Of a DNA stretch of 64,000 nt, positions 33,902 through 41,981 are shown one piece after another. The position numbers were made by a program, and so were the translations under genes. How positions within the stretch are numbered: position 1 is the stretch's first letter; each line of letters starts with the position of its first letter. Origin of the DNA: Kluyvera sp040932435 (GTDB taxonomy: Bacteria > Pseudomonadota > Gammaproteobacteria > Enterobacterales > Enterobacteriaceae); contig NZ_JBFQGA010000014.1 in NCBI RefSeq assembly GCF_040932435.1, positions 27,265-91,264 of the forward strand. The letters run 5' to 3'. The notes under the pieces are model-generated. The model worked only from the letters and a program-made list of their open reading frames with translations, searched no databases and had not been told where the DNA came from.

Positions 33902-34768
33902 ATGCGGTTCTCACGGAGTGGATTACTGGCGCTACTGCTGCCTGTCTCAGCATTCGCGCAGGAAGCAACGATTAAAGAAGTTCACGATGTGCCCGCAGTG
34001 CGCGGGAGTATTATCGCCAACCTGCTGCAAGAACATGATAATCCGTTCACGCTCTACCCCTATGAAAGTAACTACCTGCTGTACACTTGGACCAGCGATC
34101 TCAATAAAGAAGCGATTCGCTCCTATGATTGGGCGGAGAATGCGCGTAAAGACGAGGTCAAATTCCAGCTCAGCCTAGCATTCCCGCTGTGGCGTGGGAT
34201 CCTTGGCGACAACTCAGTGCTGGCAGCGTCCTATACGCAGCGCTCTTGGTGGCAGCTTTCTAACAGCGGTGAGTCCGCGCCGTTTCGTGAAACCAACTAT
34301 GAACCGCAGCTATTCCTCGGTTTTGCGACCGATTACCAGTTTGCCGGTTGGACGTTGCGCGACGTTGAAATGGGTTACAACCATGATTCCAACGGTCGCT
34401 CCGATCCCACCTCACGTAGCTGGAACCGTCTCTATGCCCGCCTAATGGCGCAAAATGGCAACTGGCTGGTAGAGGTGAAGCCTTGGTACGTGGTAGGTGA
34501 AACCAACGACAACCCGGATATCACCAAATATATGGGCTATTACCGGCTCAAAGTGGGCTACCAGCTTGGGGATGCGGTGCTGAGTGCGCAGGGACAATAT
34601 AATTGGAACACCGGCTACGGCGGCGCGGAGCTGGGTGTCAGCTATCCGATAACCAAACACGTACGTGTTTACACTCAGGTTTACAGCGGGTACGGCGAAT
34701 CGCTCATCGACTATAACTTTAACCAGACGCGCGTCGGCGTCGGGGTGATGCTTAACGATCTGTTTTAA
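33902..34768 (+). CDS. pldA: outer-membrane phospholipase A
   Basis: 288-residue precursor. Signal peptide with basic start and hydrophobic core ending ASAFA-like (cleavage expected after Ala19, before QEATIKEV). The mature part is a 12-strand beta-barrel with alternating aromatic strands and terminal phenylalanine (MLNDLF). The catalytic block YNHDSNGRSDPTSRSWNR carries the active histidine and serine (His161 and Ser163 of the precursor by codon count). The active Ca2+-dependent dimer removes mislocalised phospholipids from the outer leaflet, a lipid-asymmetry guard. Confidence 0.97.
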   Translation: MRFSRSGLLALLLPVSAFAQEATIKEVHDVPAVRGSIIANLLQEHDNPFTLYPYESNYLLYTWTSDLNKEAIRSYDWAENARKDEVKFQLSLAFPLWRGILGDNSVLAASYTQRSWWQLSNSGESAPFRETNYEPQLFLGFATDYQFAGWTLRDVEMGYNHDSNGRSDPTSRSWNRLYARLMAQNGNWLVEVKPWYVVGETNDNPDITKYMGYYRLKVGYQLGDAVLSAQGQYNWNTGYGGAELGVSYPITKHVRVYTQVYSGYGESLIDYNFNQTRVGVGVMLNDLF

Positions 34769-34886
34769 CAACGTATCCTTCGGTTTGTTGCGAGCATGAC
34801 CGAAGGATTTCGTCTTAAACATTGCAGTTTGGCACGCGGGCGCTGAAAATAGCGCCTGTTTTTATTTAATGGTGAATGGGGTCAAT

Positions 34887-36716
34887 GTGGCACAGGCGGA
34901 AGTTTTGAATCAGGGATCGCTGGCTAAACAGGTTTTGCAGGAGACCTTTGGCTATCAGCAATTCCGCCCGGGCCAAGAAACCATCATTGAAACCGCCCTA
35001 GAAGGACGCGACTGCTTAGTCGTGATGCCGACCGGTGGCGGAAAGTCGTTGTGTTATCAGGTGCCAGCCTTGGTGCTTGATGGTCTGACGGTGGTTGTCT
35101 CTCCGCTGATTTCGCTGATGAAGGACCAGGTCGATCAACTGCTGGCGAACGGCGTGGCGGCGGCCTGTATCAATTCTACGCAGACCCGTGAGCAGCAGCA
35201 AGAAGTCATGGCAGGGTGTCGTACCGGCCAGGTTCATCTGCTCTATATTGCCCCGGAGCGTCTGATGCTGGATAACTTCCTTGAGCATCTAGCGCACTGG
35301 AACCCGGTGATGCTGGCGGTCGATGAAGCACACTGTATTTCCCAGTGGGGCCACGATTTCCGCCCGGAGTATGCCGCCCTAGGTCAGTTGCGTCAGCGTT
35401 TCCCTACGCTGCCGTTTATGGCGTTGACCGCCACCGCCGATGACACCACCCGCAGTGATATCGTTCGCCTGCTGGGCCTGAATGACCCCTTCATCCAAAT
35501 CAGCAGCTTTGATCGGCCCAACATTCGCTACATGCTGATGGAGAAGTTCAAGCCTCTCGATCAACTGATGCGCTACGTGCAGGAACAACGCGGAAAATCA
35601 GGCATTATTTACTGCAACAGCCGCTCGAAGGTAGAGGACACCGCAGCCCGTCTGCAAAGCCGTGGGATCAGCGCAGGTGCCTATCACGCAGGGCTTGAAA
35701 ACAGCGTGCGTGCCGACGTGCAGGAGAAATTCCAGCGCGATGACCTGCAGATTGTGGTCGCCACCGTCGCCTTCGGCATGGGCATCAATAAACCTAACGT
35801 CCGCTTTGTGGTGCACTTCGACATTCCACGCAATATCGAATCTTATTACCAGGAAACCGGGCGTGCTGGGCGTGACGGTCTGCCGGCAGAAGCGATGCTG
35901 TTTTACGATCCGGCCGATATGGCGTGGCTCAGACGCTGCCTAGAAGAAAAACCTGCGGGTATGCTGCTGGATATTGAGCGGCATAAACTCAATGCGATGG
36001 GGGCTTTTGCTGAAGCGCAAACCTGCCGTCGCCTAGTGCTGCTCAACTACTTTGGTGAGGGACGTCAGGAGCCATGCGGCAACTGCGACATCTGCCTCGA
36101 CCCGCCAAAACAGTATGATGGCGCACAGGACGCGCAGATTGCGCTGTCTACCATCGGGCGAGTGAATCAGCGTTTTGGCATGGGCTATGTGGTTGAAGTT
36201 ATTCGCGGCGCGAATAGCCAACGTATTCGCGAGTTTGGCCATGACAAGCTAAAAGTCTACGGCATGGGGCGCGAGAAAAGCCATGAACACTGGGTTAGCG
36301 TGATCCGCCAACTGATCCACCTTGGATTTGTGACGCAGAATATCGCTCAGCATTCGGCCCTCCAACTGACCGATGCTTCCCGCCCGGTACTGCGTGGTGA
36401 AACGCCGCTGCAACTTGCCGTGCCGCGTATTGTGGCGTTGAAACCGCGGGTGATGCAAAAAGCGGCAGTAGGAAACTACGACCGCCAGCTGTTCTCCAAA
36501 CTGCGTAAGCTGCGTAAAGCCATTGCTGATGAAGAGAATATCCCGCCGTATGTCGTTTTCAACGATGCGACACTGATTGAAATGGCCGAGCAGATGCCGG
36601 TTTCACCGAGCGATATGCTCAGCGTGAACGGTGTCGGGACACGTAAACTCGAGCGCTTCGGTCGTGAGTTCCTCGCGCTGATTCGCTCCCACGTTGACGG
36701 CGATGATGAAGAGTAG
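34887..36716 (+). CDS. recQ: ATP-dependent DNA helicase RecQ
   Basis: 3'-5' superfamily 2 helicase of the RecF recombination pathway. The GTG at 34887, with GGGG six bases upstream, gives 609 residues ((M)AQAEVLNQGSLAKQ), the E. coli length; the ATG at 34869 has no ribosome-binding site. Walker A PTGGGKSLCYQ (Lys53), DEAHCISQWGHDFRPEY, the RecQ zinc cysteines (CRRLVLLNYFGE, CGNCDIC), a winged-helix domain and the C-terminal HRDC domain (about 530-609). Confidence 0.97.
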   Translation: MAQAEVLNQGSLAKQVLQETFGYQQFRPGQETIIETALEGRDCLVVMPTGGGKSLCYQVPALVLDGLTVVVSPLISLMKDQVDQLLANGVAAACINSTQTREQQQEVMAGCRTGQVHLLYIAPERLMLDNFLEHLAHWNPVMLAVDEAHCISQWGHDFRPEYAALGQLRQRFPTLPFMALTATADDTTRSDIVRLLGLNDPFIQISSFDRPNIRYMLMEKFKPLDQLMRYVQEQRGKSGIIYCNSRSKVEDTAARLQSRGISAGAYHAGLENSVRADVQEKFQRDDLQIVVATVAFGMGINKPNVRFVVHFDIPRNIESYYQETGRAGRDGLPAEAMLFYDPADMAWLRRCLEEKPAGMLLDIERHKLNAMGAFAEAQTCRRLVLLNYFGEGRQEPCGNCDICLDPPKQYDGAQDAQIALSTIGRVNQRFGMGYVVEVIRGANSQRIREFGHDKLKVYGMGREKSHEHWVSVIRQLIHLGFVTQNIAQHSALQLTDASRPVLRGETPLQLAVPRIVALKPRVMQKAAVGNYDRQLFSKLRKLRKAIADEENIPPYVVFNDATLIEMAEQMPVSPSDMLSVNGVGTRKLERFGREFLALIRSHVDGDDEE

Positions 36717-36797
36717 TCAGTTCGTGGAAAAAGTGTCAGGATAGTCACTCACTGTACTATTTTCCGCGAATTTATCGTCTCGTTTGGTAGGTCTATC

Positions 36798-37421
36798 ATG
36801 ATAACGCTGTTTCTTACCGTGGCGCTGGTGCACATCATTGCATTGATGAGCCCCGGTCCTGACTTCTTCTTTGTTTCTCAGACTGCCGTTAGCCGCTCGC
36901 GCAAAGAGGCGATGATGGGCGTATTGGGGATCACCTGCGGCGTCATGGTTTGGGCGGGCGTTGCGCTGCTCGGCCTGCATCTGATTATCGAAAAAATGGC
37001 CTGGCTGCATACCATTATCATGGTTGGCGGTGGCCTGTACCTGTGCTGGATGGGTTATCAGATGCTGCGCGGAGCGCTGAAAAAAGAAAAATCCACGCCG
37101 GAAGCTGAGCCGCAGGTTGAACTGGCCCAGGGCGGGCGTAGCTTTATGAAAGGGCTGCTGACCAATCTGGCAAACCCAAAAGCGATTATTTACTTCGGTT
37201 CGGTGTTCTCGCTGTTTGTCGGCGATAGCGTTGGCGCAGGGGCGCGCTGGGGAATTTTCGCGCTGATTATTGTTGAAACCTTGGCTTGGTTCACCATCGT
37301 AGCCAGCCTGTTCGCGCTGCCGACGATGCGTCGTGGTTATCAACGTGCGGCGAAGTGGATTGATGGTGTCGCCGGAACCCTGTTTGCGGGCTTTGGGATC
37401 CACCTGATTATATCGCGCTAA
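36798..37421 (+). CDS. rhtC: threonine exporter RhtC (LysE family)
   Basis: 207 residues, about six membrane segments. The LysE/RhtB signature is MSPGPDFFFVSQTAVSRSRKEAMMGVLGITCGV near the N-terminus; LTNLANPKAIIYFGSVFSLFV follows mid-protein. In E. coli it exports threonine. Convergent with its paralogue rhtB, with 52 bases between stops that include a GGCCCAC/GTGGGCC inverted repeat without a T-run. Confidence 0.95.
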   Translation: MITLFLTVALVHIIALMSPGPDFFFVSQTAVSRSRKEAMMGVLGITCGVMVWAGVALLGLHLIIEKMAWLHTIIMVGGGLYLCWMGYQMLRGALKKEKSTPEAEPQVELAQGGRSFMKGLLTNLANPKAIIYFGSVFSLFVGDSVGAGARWGIFALIIVETLAWFTIVASLFALPTMRRGYQRAAKWIDGVAGTLFAGFGIHLIISR

Positions 37422-37473
37422 GCGTTTGGCCCACTCGACGATGGGTGGGCCTCATCACATCACTCTTTGTTCC

Positions 37474-38094
37474 TCACGCATGCCTTGCCGACGCCAGTAG
37501 CGCACCCACCAGCATAAACAGCGAACCAAATGCTTTATTCAACGCCTTCATCTGCTTCGGCCCTTTAATCCATGCGGAAATACGCTGGGCCAGCGTGGCA
37601 TAGCCAATCATCACAATGATATCGACGACGATAGTGGTCACCCCAAGAATCAGGTACTGCATAATCTGCGGTTGATCCGGAGAGATAAACTGCGGGAAGA
37701 GGGCAGCGAGAAACACAATGCTTTTGGGGTTGGTCAAATTGACGAATACCGCCCGTTGAAACAGTTTGCCCCGGCTCTGGGTTTTAGCCAGCGTTTTTAG
37801 GTCGATAGCGCCTGCGGCACGCCACTGCTGGACACCAAGCCAAATAAGATAGGCAACGCCTGCCCATTTCAGAATTTCAAACGCCAGCACCGAACGGGAA
37901 AATAGCGTGCCCAGACCGACACCGACCAAAACGATATGAATGGCGAGCCCGGTTTGTAAACCTGCAATCGACGCTGCCGCACCGCGGTAGCCATGATTAA
38001 TCGAGGTCGTCATGGTATTGATCGCCCCTGAGCCTGGCGACAGGCTGAGAATTATGGATGTCAGCAGGTAGGCGAACCACCATTCATAGGTCAT
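37474..38094 (-). CDS. rhtB: homoserine/homoserine-lactone exporter RhtB (LysE family)
   Basis: 206 residues, LysE family: LSLSPGSGAINTMTTSINHGYRGAAASIAGLQTG and VNLTNPKSIVFLAALFPQFI. The paralogue of the facing rhtC. In E. coli it exports homoserine and its lactone. Divergent from pldB; the 109-base gap holds an ACAATA-CGC-TATTGT inverted repeat at 38126-38140. Confidence 0.95.
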   Translation of the reverse strand: MTYEWWFAYLLTSIILSLSPGSGAINTMTTSINHGYRGAAASIAGLQTGLAIHIVLVGVGLGTLFSRSVLAFEILKWAGVAYLIWLGVQQWRAAGAIDLKTLAKTQSRGKLFQRAVFVNLTNPKSIVFLAALFPQFISPDQPQIMQYLILGVTTIVVDIIVMIGYATLAQRISAWIKGPKQMKALNKAFGSLFMLVGALLASARHA

Positions 38095-38203
38095 GAGAAA
38101 CTCCCTGATTGTCTATTTTTATGCCACAATACGCTATTGTATGGGCGCTGTGTTAGGCGTCACAAAAAAATGATTTTCAGCGGTTAACTGGGGTGGAAGC
38201 CCG

Positions 38204-39196
38204 ATGTTTCAACAGCAAAAGGATTGGAATACAAGAGAAAACGCGTTCGCCGCGTTTACGACCGGCCCGTTAATGGATTTCTGGCACGGGCGCGAAGAAG
38301 CTGCATTTACCGGCGTCGATAACGTTCCGGTATGGTTTGTTCGTTTTAGTTCCCCTGCGCACGACCGCGTTATCGTCGTTTGCCCTGGGCGTATTGAAAG
38401 CTACGTGAAGTACGCCGAACTGGCGTACGATCTCTTCCACAGTGGTTTTGATGTGTTAATCATCGACCACCGAGGCCAAGGGCGTTCCGGGCGCATGCTT
38501 TCGGATTCCCATCGCGGCCATGTGGCGAAATTCAGTGACTATGTGGACGATCTTGACGCCTTTTGGCAGCAAGAGGTGCTCCCGGGCCGCTGGCGTCAGC
38601 GGTTTATTCTCGCCCATTCCATGGGCGGGGCGATCGCGACGCAGTTTTTACAACGCAAACCACAGGGGTGTGATGCCATTGCGCTTTGTGCGCCGATGTT
38701 CGGTATTATCATGCGCTTCCCGGAATGGGTTGTACGACCGCTTCTCGATTGGGCTGAGGGCCATCAGCGTCTTCGAGAAGGCTATGCTATGGGCACCGGG
38801 CGATGGCACGCGCTACCGTTCGGCGTTAACGTGCTGACTCACAGCCGCGAGCGTTATCGGCGTAATGTCCGCTTTTATGCTGATGAGCCTCAGCTTCGCG
38901 TGGGCGGTCCGACCTATCATTGGGTGCGAGAAGGTATTCTGGCTGGTGAGAGCATTCTCGCTAATGCCGCCAAAGATACTTTCCCCCTCCTGCTGATTCA
39001 GGCGGAAGAAGAGCGGGTTGTTGATAACCGCATGCACGACCGTTATTGTGTCATTCGCGCCGAAGCGGGCCATCCTTGTGATGGCGGTAAGCCGCTTGTC
39101 ATACAGGGCGCCTATCATGAGATCCTTTTTGAAAAGGACGTTATGCGATCGGTCGCACTCACTGCCATTGTCGATTTTTTCCATCGACATCGTTAA
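38204..39196 (+). CDS. pldB: lysophospholipase L2
   Basis: 330 residues, alpha/beta hydrolase. The nucleophile elbow is AHSMGGAIATQF (GxSxG variant with His-Ser-Met-Gly), DHRGQGRSGRML lies earlier, and the catalytic histidine is expected in QGAYHEILFEKD near the C-terminus. Hydrolyses lysophosphatidylethanolamine at the inner membrane. About ten residues shorter than E. coli PldB because the variable C-terminal tail after DFFHRHR is missing; the catalytic core is complete. Confidence 0.95.
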   Translation: MFQQQKDWNTRENAFAAFTTGPLMDFWHGREEAAFTGVDNVPVWFVRFSSPAHDRVIVVCPGRIESYVKYAELAYDLFHSGFDVLIIDHRGQGRSGRMLSDSHRGHVAKFSDYVDDLDAFWQQEVLPGRWRQRFILAHSMGGAIATQFLQRKPQGCDAIALCAPMFGIIMRFPEWVVRPLLDWAEGHQRLREGYAMGTGRWHALPFGVNVLTHSRERYRRNVRFYADEPQLRVGGPTYHWVREGILAGESILANAAKDTFPLLLIQAEEERVVDNRMHDRYCVIRAEAGHPCDGGKPLVIQGAYHEILFEKDVMRSVALTAIVDFFHRHR

Positions 39197-39237
39197 TTCG
39201 GCGCCAGCGCCGCACTGTTTAGAGGTTAAATTCGTTT

Positions 39238-40038
39238 ATGTACCAGGTCGTTGCGTCTGATTTAGATGGCACCTTACTCTCCCCTGACCACCACTTAACG
39301 CCGTATGCAAAAGAGACGCTGAAGCTACTGACCGAGCGCGGTCTGAACTTTGTCTTTGCTACTGGGCGTCACTACATTGATGTTGGTCAGATCCGCGATA
39401 ATCTCGGGATCAAATCCTATATGATCACCTCCAACGGCGCGCGCGTGCACGACGCCGAGGGCAAACAGGTTTTCGCCCACAACTTAGACCGTGACATCGC
39501 GACCGATCTCTTCGGCATCGTGCACACCAATCCGGATATCGTCACCAACGTCTACCGCGATGATGAGTGGTTCATGAACCGTCACCGTCCGGAAGAGATG
39601 CGTTTCTTTAAAGAGGCCGTCTTCAGCTACACGCTGTATGAGCCGGGTTTGCTGGAAGCAGAAGGCGTCAGCAAGGTGTTCTTCACCTGCAACGACCATG
39701 AAACCTTGCTGCCACTGGAGCAGGCAATTAACGCTCGCTGGGGCGATCGCGTTAACGTCAGCTTCTCCACCTTGACCTGCTTGGAAGTCATGGCGGGTGG
39801 CGTATCGAAAGGCCATGCGCTGGAAGCGGTTGCAAAAGCAATGGGTTACACGCTGAAAGACTGTATCGCCTTTGGCGATGGTATGAACGATGCTGAAATG
39901 CTGTCGATGGCGGGTAAAGGCTGCATCATGGAAGGGGCCCATCAGCGCCTGAAAGATTTGCATCCCGAGCTGGAAGTGATTGGCTCTAACGCCGACGACG
40001 CGGTACCGCACTATCTGCGTCGTCTGTATTTGGATTAA
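39238..40038 (+). CDS. yigL: HAD phosphatase YigL (pyridoxal phosphate/sugar phosphatase)
   Basis: 266 residues, as in E. coli. HAD IIB (Cof-type): motif I VASDLDGTLLS, motif II ITSNGARVHD, lysine in GGVSKGHALEAV, and motif IV FGDGMNDAEMLSMAGKG. The E. coli enzyme dephosphorylates PLP and sugar phosphates, and in Salmonella and E. coli its mRNA is stabilised by the sRNA SgrS within the pldB-yigL transcript during sugar-phosphate stress. It follows pldB by 41 bases, consistent with co-transcription. Confidence 0.94.
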   Translation: MYQVVASDLDGTLLSPDHHLTPYAKETLKLLTERGLNFVFATGRHYIDVGQIRDNLGIKSYMITSNGARVHDAEGKQVFAHNLDRDIATDLFGIVHTNPDIVTNVYRDDEWFMNRHRPEEMRFFKEAVFSYTLYEPGLLEAEGVSKVFFTCNDHETLLPLEQAINARWGDRVNVSFSTLTCLEVMAGGVSKGHALEAVAKAMGYTLKDCIAFGDGMNDAEMLSMAGKGCIMEGAHQRLKDLHPELEVIGSNADDAVPHYLRRLYLD

Positions 40039-40123
40039 ATATTGACGACTGGCTACTTAGTGGTCAGTTGTCAACTTACATCTCCGCTACAATGAATGCT
40101 CATCTTCCTATGAGACATTCATT

Positions 40124-41023
40124 GTGGCGCTCCTGATTATTACCACGATCCTGTGGGCCTTCTCTTTTAGCTTTTATGGCGAGTACCTTGCCGGGCATAT
40201 CGACAGCTATTTTGCCGTGCTCGTGCGCGTCGGCTTAGCTGCACTGGTGTTCCTGCCGTTCTTGCGCACGCGCGGGCATAGCCTGAAAACTATCGGTCTG
40301 TATATGCTGGTGGGTGCGATGCAGCTTGGCGTTATGTATATGCTGAGTTTCCGCGCCTATATGTACCTCACCGTTTCTGAGTTGCTGCTGTTTACCGTAC
40401 TGACGCCGCTCTACATCACCTTGATTTATGACCTGATGAGCGGACGCCGCCTGCGTTGGAGCTATGCTTTCAGCGCGCTGCTGGCGGTGATTGGCGCGGG
40501 GATCATTCGCTATGACCAAGTGACCAGTCATTTCTGGATGGGACTGTTGCTGGTGCAGCTTTCCAACATCACTTTTGCCATCGGCATGGTGGGCTACAAG
40601 CGTCTGATGGAAACCCGTCCTATGCCGCAGCACAATGCTTTTGCTTGGTTCTACCTTGGCGCGTTTGTGGTTGCGGTGGTGGCTTGGTCGCTGCTGGGCA
40701 ATACGCAGAAAATGCCGGAGACGATGCCGCAGTGGGGCATTCTGGTATTCCTCGGCGTGGTCGCATCTGGGATTGGCTATTTTATGTGGAACTACGGTGC
40801 CACGCAGGTGGACGCGGGCACGTTAGGTATCATGAACAACATGCATGTGCCGGCGGGGCTGTTAGTTAATCTGGCAATCTGGCACCAACAACCCCACTGG
40901 CCGAGCTTCCTTACAGGGGCAGCGGTGATTCTGGCTTCGCTGTGGGTGCATCGTAAGTGGGTCGCTCCGCACTCTTCACAAACGGCAGATGATCGCAAGC
41001 GTGGTTCCGCGCTGAGCGAATAA
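40124..41023 (+). CDS. yigM: biotin transporter YigM (EamA family)
   Basis: 299 residues from a GTG at 40124, ten hydrophobic segments in two EamA repeats, C-terminal charged tail. The E. coli orthologue is the high-affinity biotin importer. The last 113 bases (40911-41023) lie antisense to the 3' end of metR, so both reading frames share this DNA. No alternative earlier stop exists in either frame, so the overlap is real at sequence level. Confidence 0.94.
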   Translation: MALLIITTILWAFSFSFYGEYLAGHIDSYFAVLVRVGLAALVFLPFLRTRGHSLKTIGLYMLVGAMQLGVMYMLSFRAYMYLTVSELLLFTVLTPLYITLIYDLMSGRRLRWSYAFSALLAVIGAGIIRYDQVTSHFWMGLLLVQLSNITFAIGMVGYKRLMETRPMPQHNAFAWFYLGAFVVAVVAWSLLGNTQKMPETMPQWGILVFLGVVASGIGYFMWNYGATQVDAGTLGIMNNMHVPAGLLVNLAIWHQQPHWPSFLTGAAVILASLWVHRKWVAPHSSQTADDRKRGSALSE

Positions 41024-41864
41024 ACGCATCTGTCACCGGCTGACGCTGCTCGCCGTCGCGCACGGCAGCGTACAGCCGACTCCACAGTCCTTCGCCCAGG
41101 GTCTTGGTCACGATGAGATCCTGGCGCTCAAAGCTTTCCACCACCCAATGCGGCAGTGCGGCAATGCCCATACGTGCCGACACCATCTGAATCAGCAACA
41201 GCGTGTTATCCACACTTTTAAACTGTGGGCTGATACCTGCCGGCTGTAGGAAGTGACGCCAGATATCTAGGCGCTGACGCTGCACCGGGTAAATAAGCAA
41301 TGTTTCTGCGGCTAAGTCCTCCGGCGTGATGCGCGCTTTGGCTGCCAGCGGATGATCCGGTGACAGCACCAGGCGCACCTCGAAATCGAACATTGGCGAG
41401 TAGTGCAAACCGCTGCGCGGCAGAATATCGGAGGTCAGCACGATATCCAGTTCGCTCTGCTGCAGGGCTGGCTGCGGGTCAAACGTCACGCCGGATTTAA
41501 AGTCCATCTCCACCTGAGGCCACTGCTTGTGGAAGTTTTCCAGCGCGGGCGTTAACCACTGAATACAGCTATGACATTCAATGGCGATGCGTAATGTCGC
41601 CTGCTGTGGCTCATTGCAGGACTGCAGCGCTTGGCTAATTTGCGGCAGCACTTGGTTTGCCAGCTGCAGCAAGATTTCTCCCTGCGGGGTAAAGCGTAAC
41701 GGCTGGCTTTTACGCACAAATAGCCGAAAGCCAAGGCGCTGTTCCAGATCGCTGAACTGGTGAGAAAGGGCGGACTGGGTCTGATGCAGCGTCGCCGCAG
41801 CGGCTGCCAGTGAACCAGTATTCCGCAACGCCTGGAGCGTTTTCAGGTGTTTAATCTCGATCAT
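40911..41864 (-). CDS. metR: LysR-type regulator of methionine synthesis
   Basis: Activates metE and metH with homocysteine as coinducer and represses itself. 317 residues, the E. coli length. N-terminal winged helix-turn-helix (about 1-60, TLQALRNTGSLAAAAATLHQTQSALSHQFSDLEQRLG), then the LysR effector-binding domain from about 90. Divergent from metE with a 117-base control region; a MetR-type palindrome lies right at its own start codon. Its 3' end overlaps yigM by 113 bases. Confidence 0.97.
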   Translation of the reverse strand: MIEIKHLKTLQALRNTGSLAAAAATLHQTQSALSHQFSDLEQRLGFRLFVRKSQPLRFTPQGEILLQLANQVLPQISQALQSCNEPQQATLRIAIECHSCIQWLTPALENFHKQWPQVEMDFKSGVTFDPQPALQQSELDIVLTSDILPRSGLHYSPMFDFEVRLVLSPDHPLAAKARITPEDLAAETLLIYPVQRQRLDIWRHFLQPAGISPQFKSVDNTLLLIQMVSARMGIAALPHWVVESFERQDLIVTKTLGEGLWSRLYAAVRDGEQRQPVTDAFIRSARNHACDHLPFVKSAERPTYDAPTAKPESPLPL

Positions 41865-41876
41865 GAAAGTCCTTCA
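41864..41876. promoter_or_regulatory. MetR-binding palindrome
   Basis: TGAAAGTCCTTCA is a perfect TGAA-N5-TTCA, the MetR consensus. It begins at the first base of the metR coding strand. Binding here would fit autorepression of metR and activation of metE. Confidence 0.75.
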
Positions 41877-41927
41877 CTTCGGCATGAACATATTGCGCTT
41901 GAGGATTATACAGTACCTGTCGATTAT

Positions 41928-41951
41928 GGATGTGTAAACATCTGGACGGCT
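41928..41951. promoter_or_regulatory. candidate tandem MetJ boxes
   Basis: Adjacent 8-mers AAACATCT (41936-41943) and GGACGGCT (41944-41951) each match the AGACGTCT met box at six of eight positions; GGATGTGT just before matches five. Repression of metE/metR by MetJ with S-adenosylmethionine is the known pattern. Confidence 0.55.
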
Positions 41952-41981
41952 AAATACTGAAAATTCCATGAGAGGCATATG

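Noticed and set aside
38126..38140. ACAATA-CGC-TATTGT inverted repeat as an operator between rhtB and pldB
   Set aside because: Short AT-rich symmetry that can occur by chance; no known regulator consensus matches.
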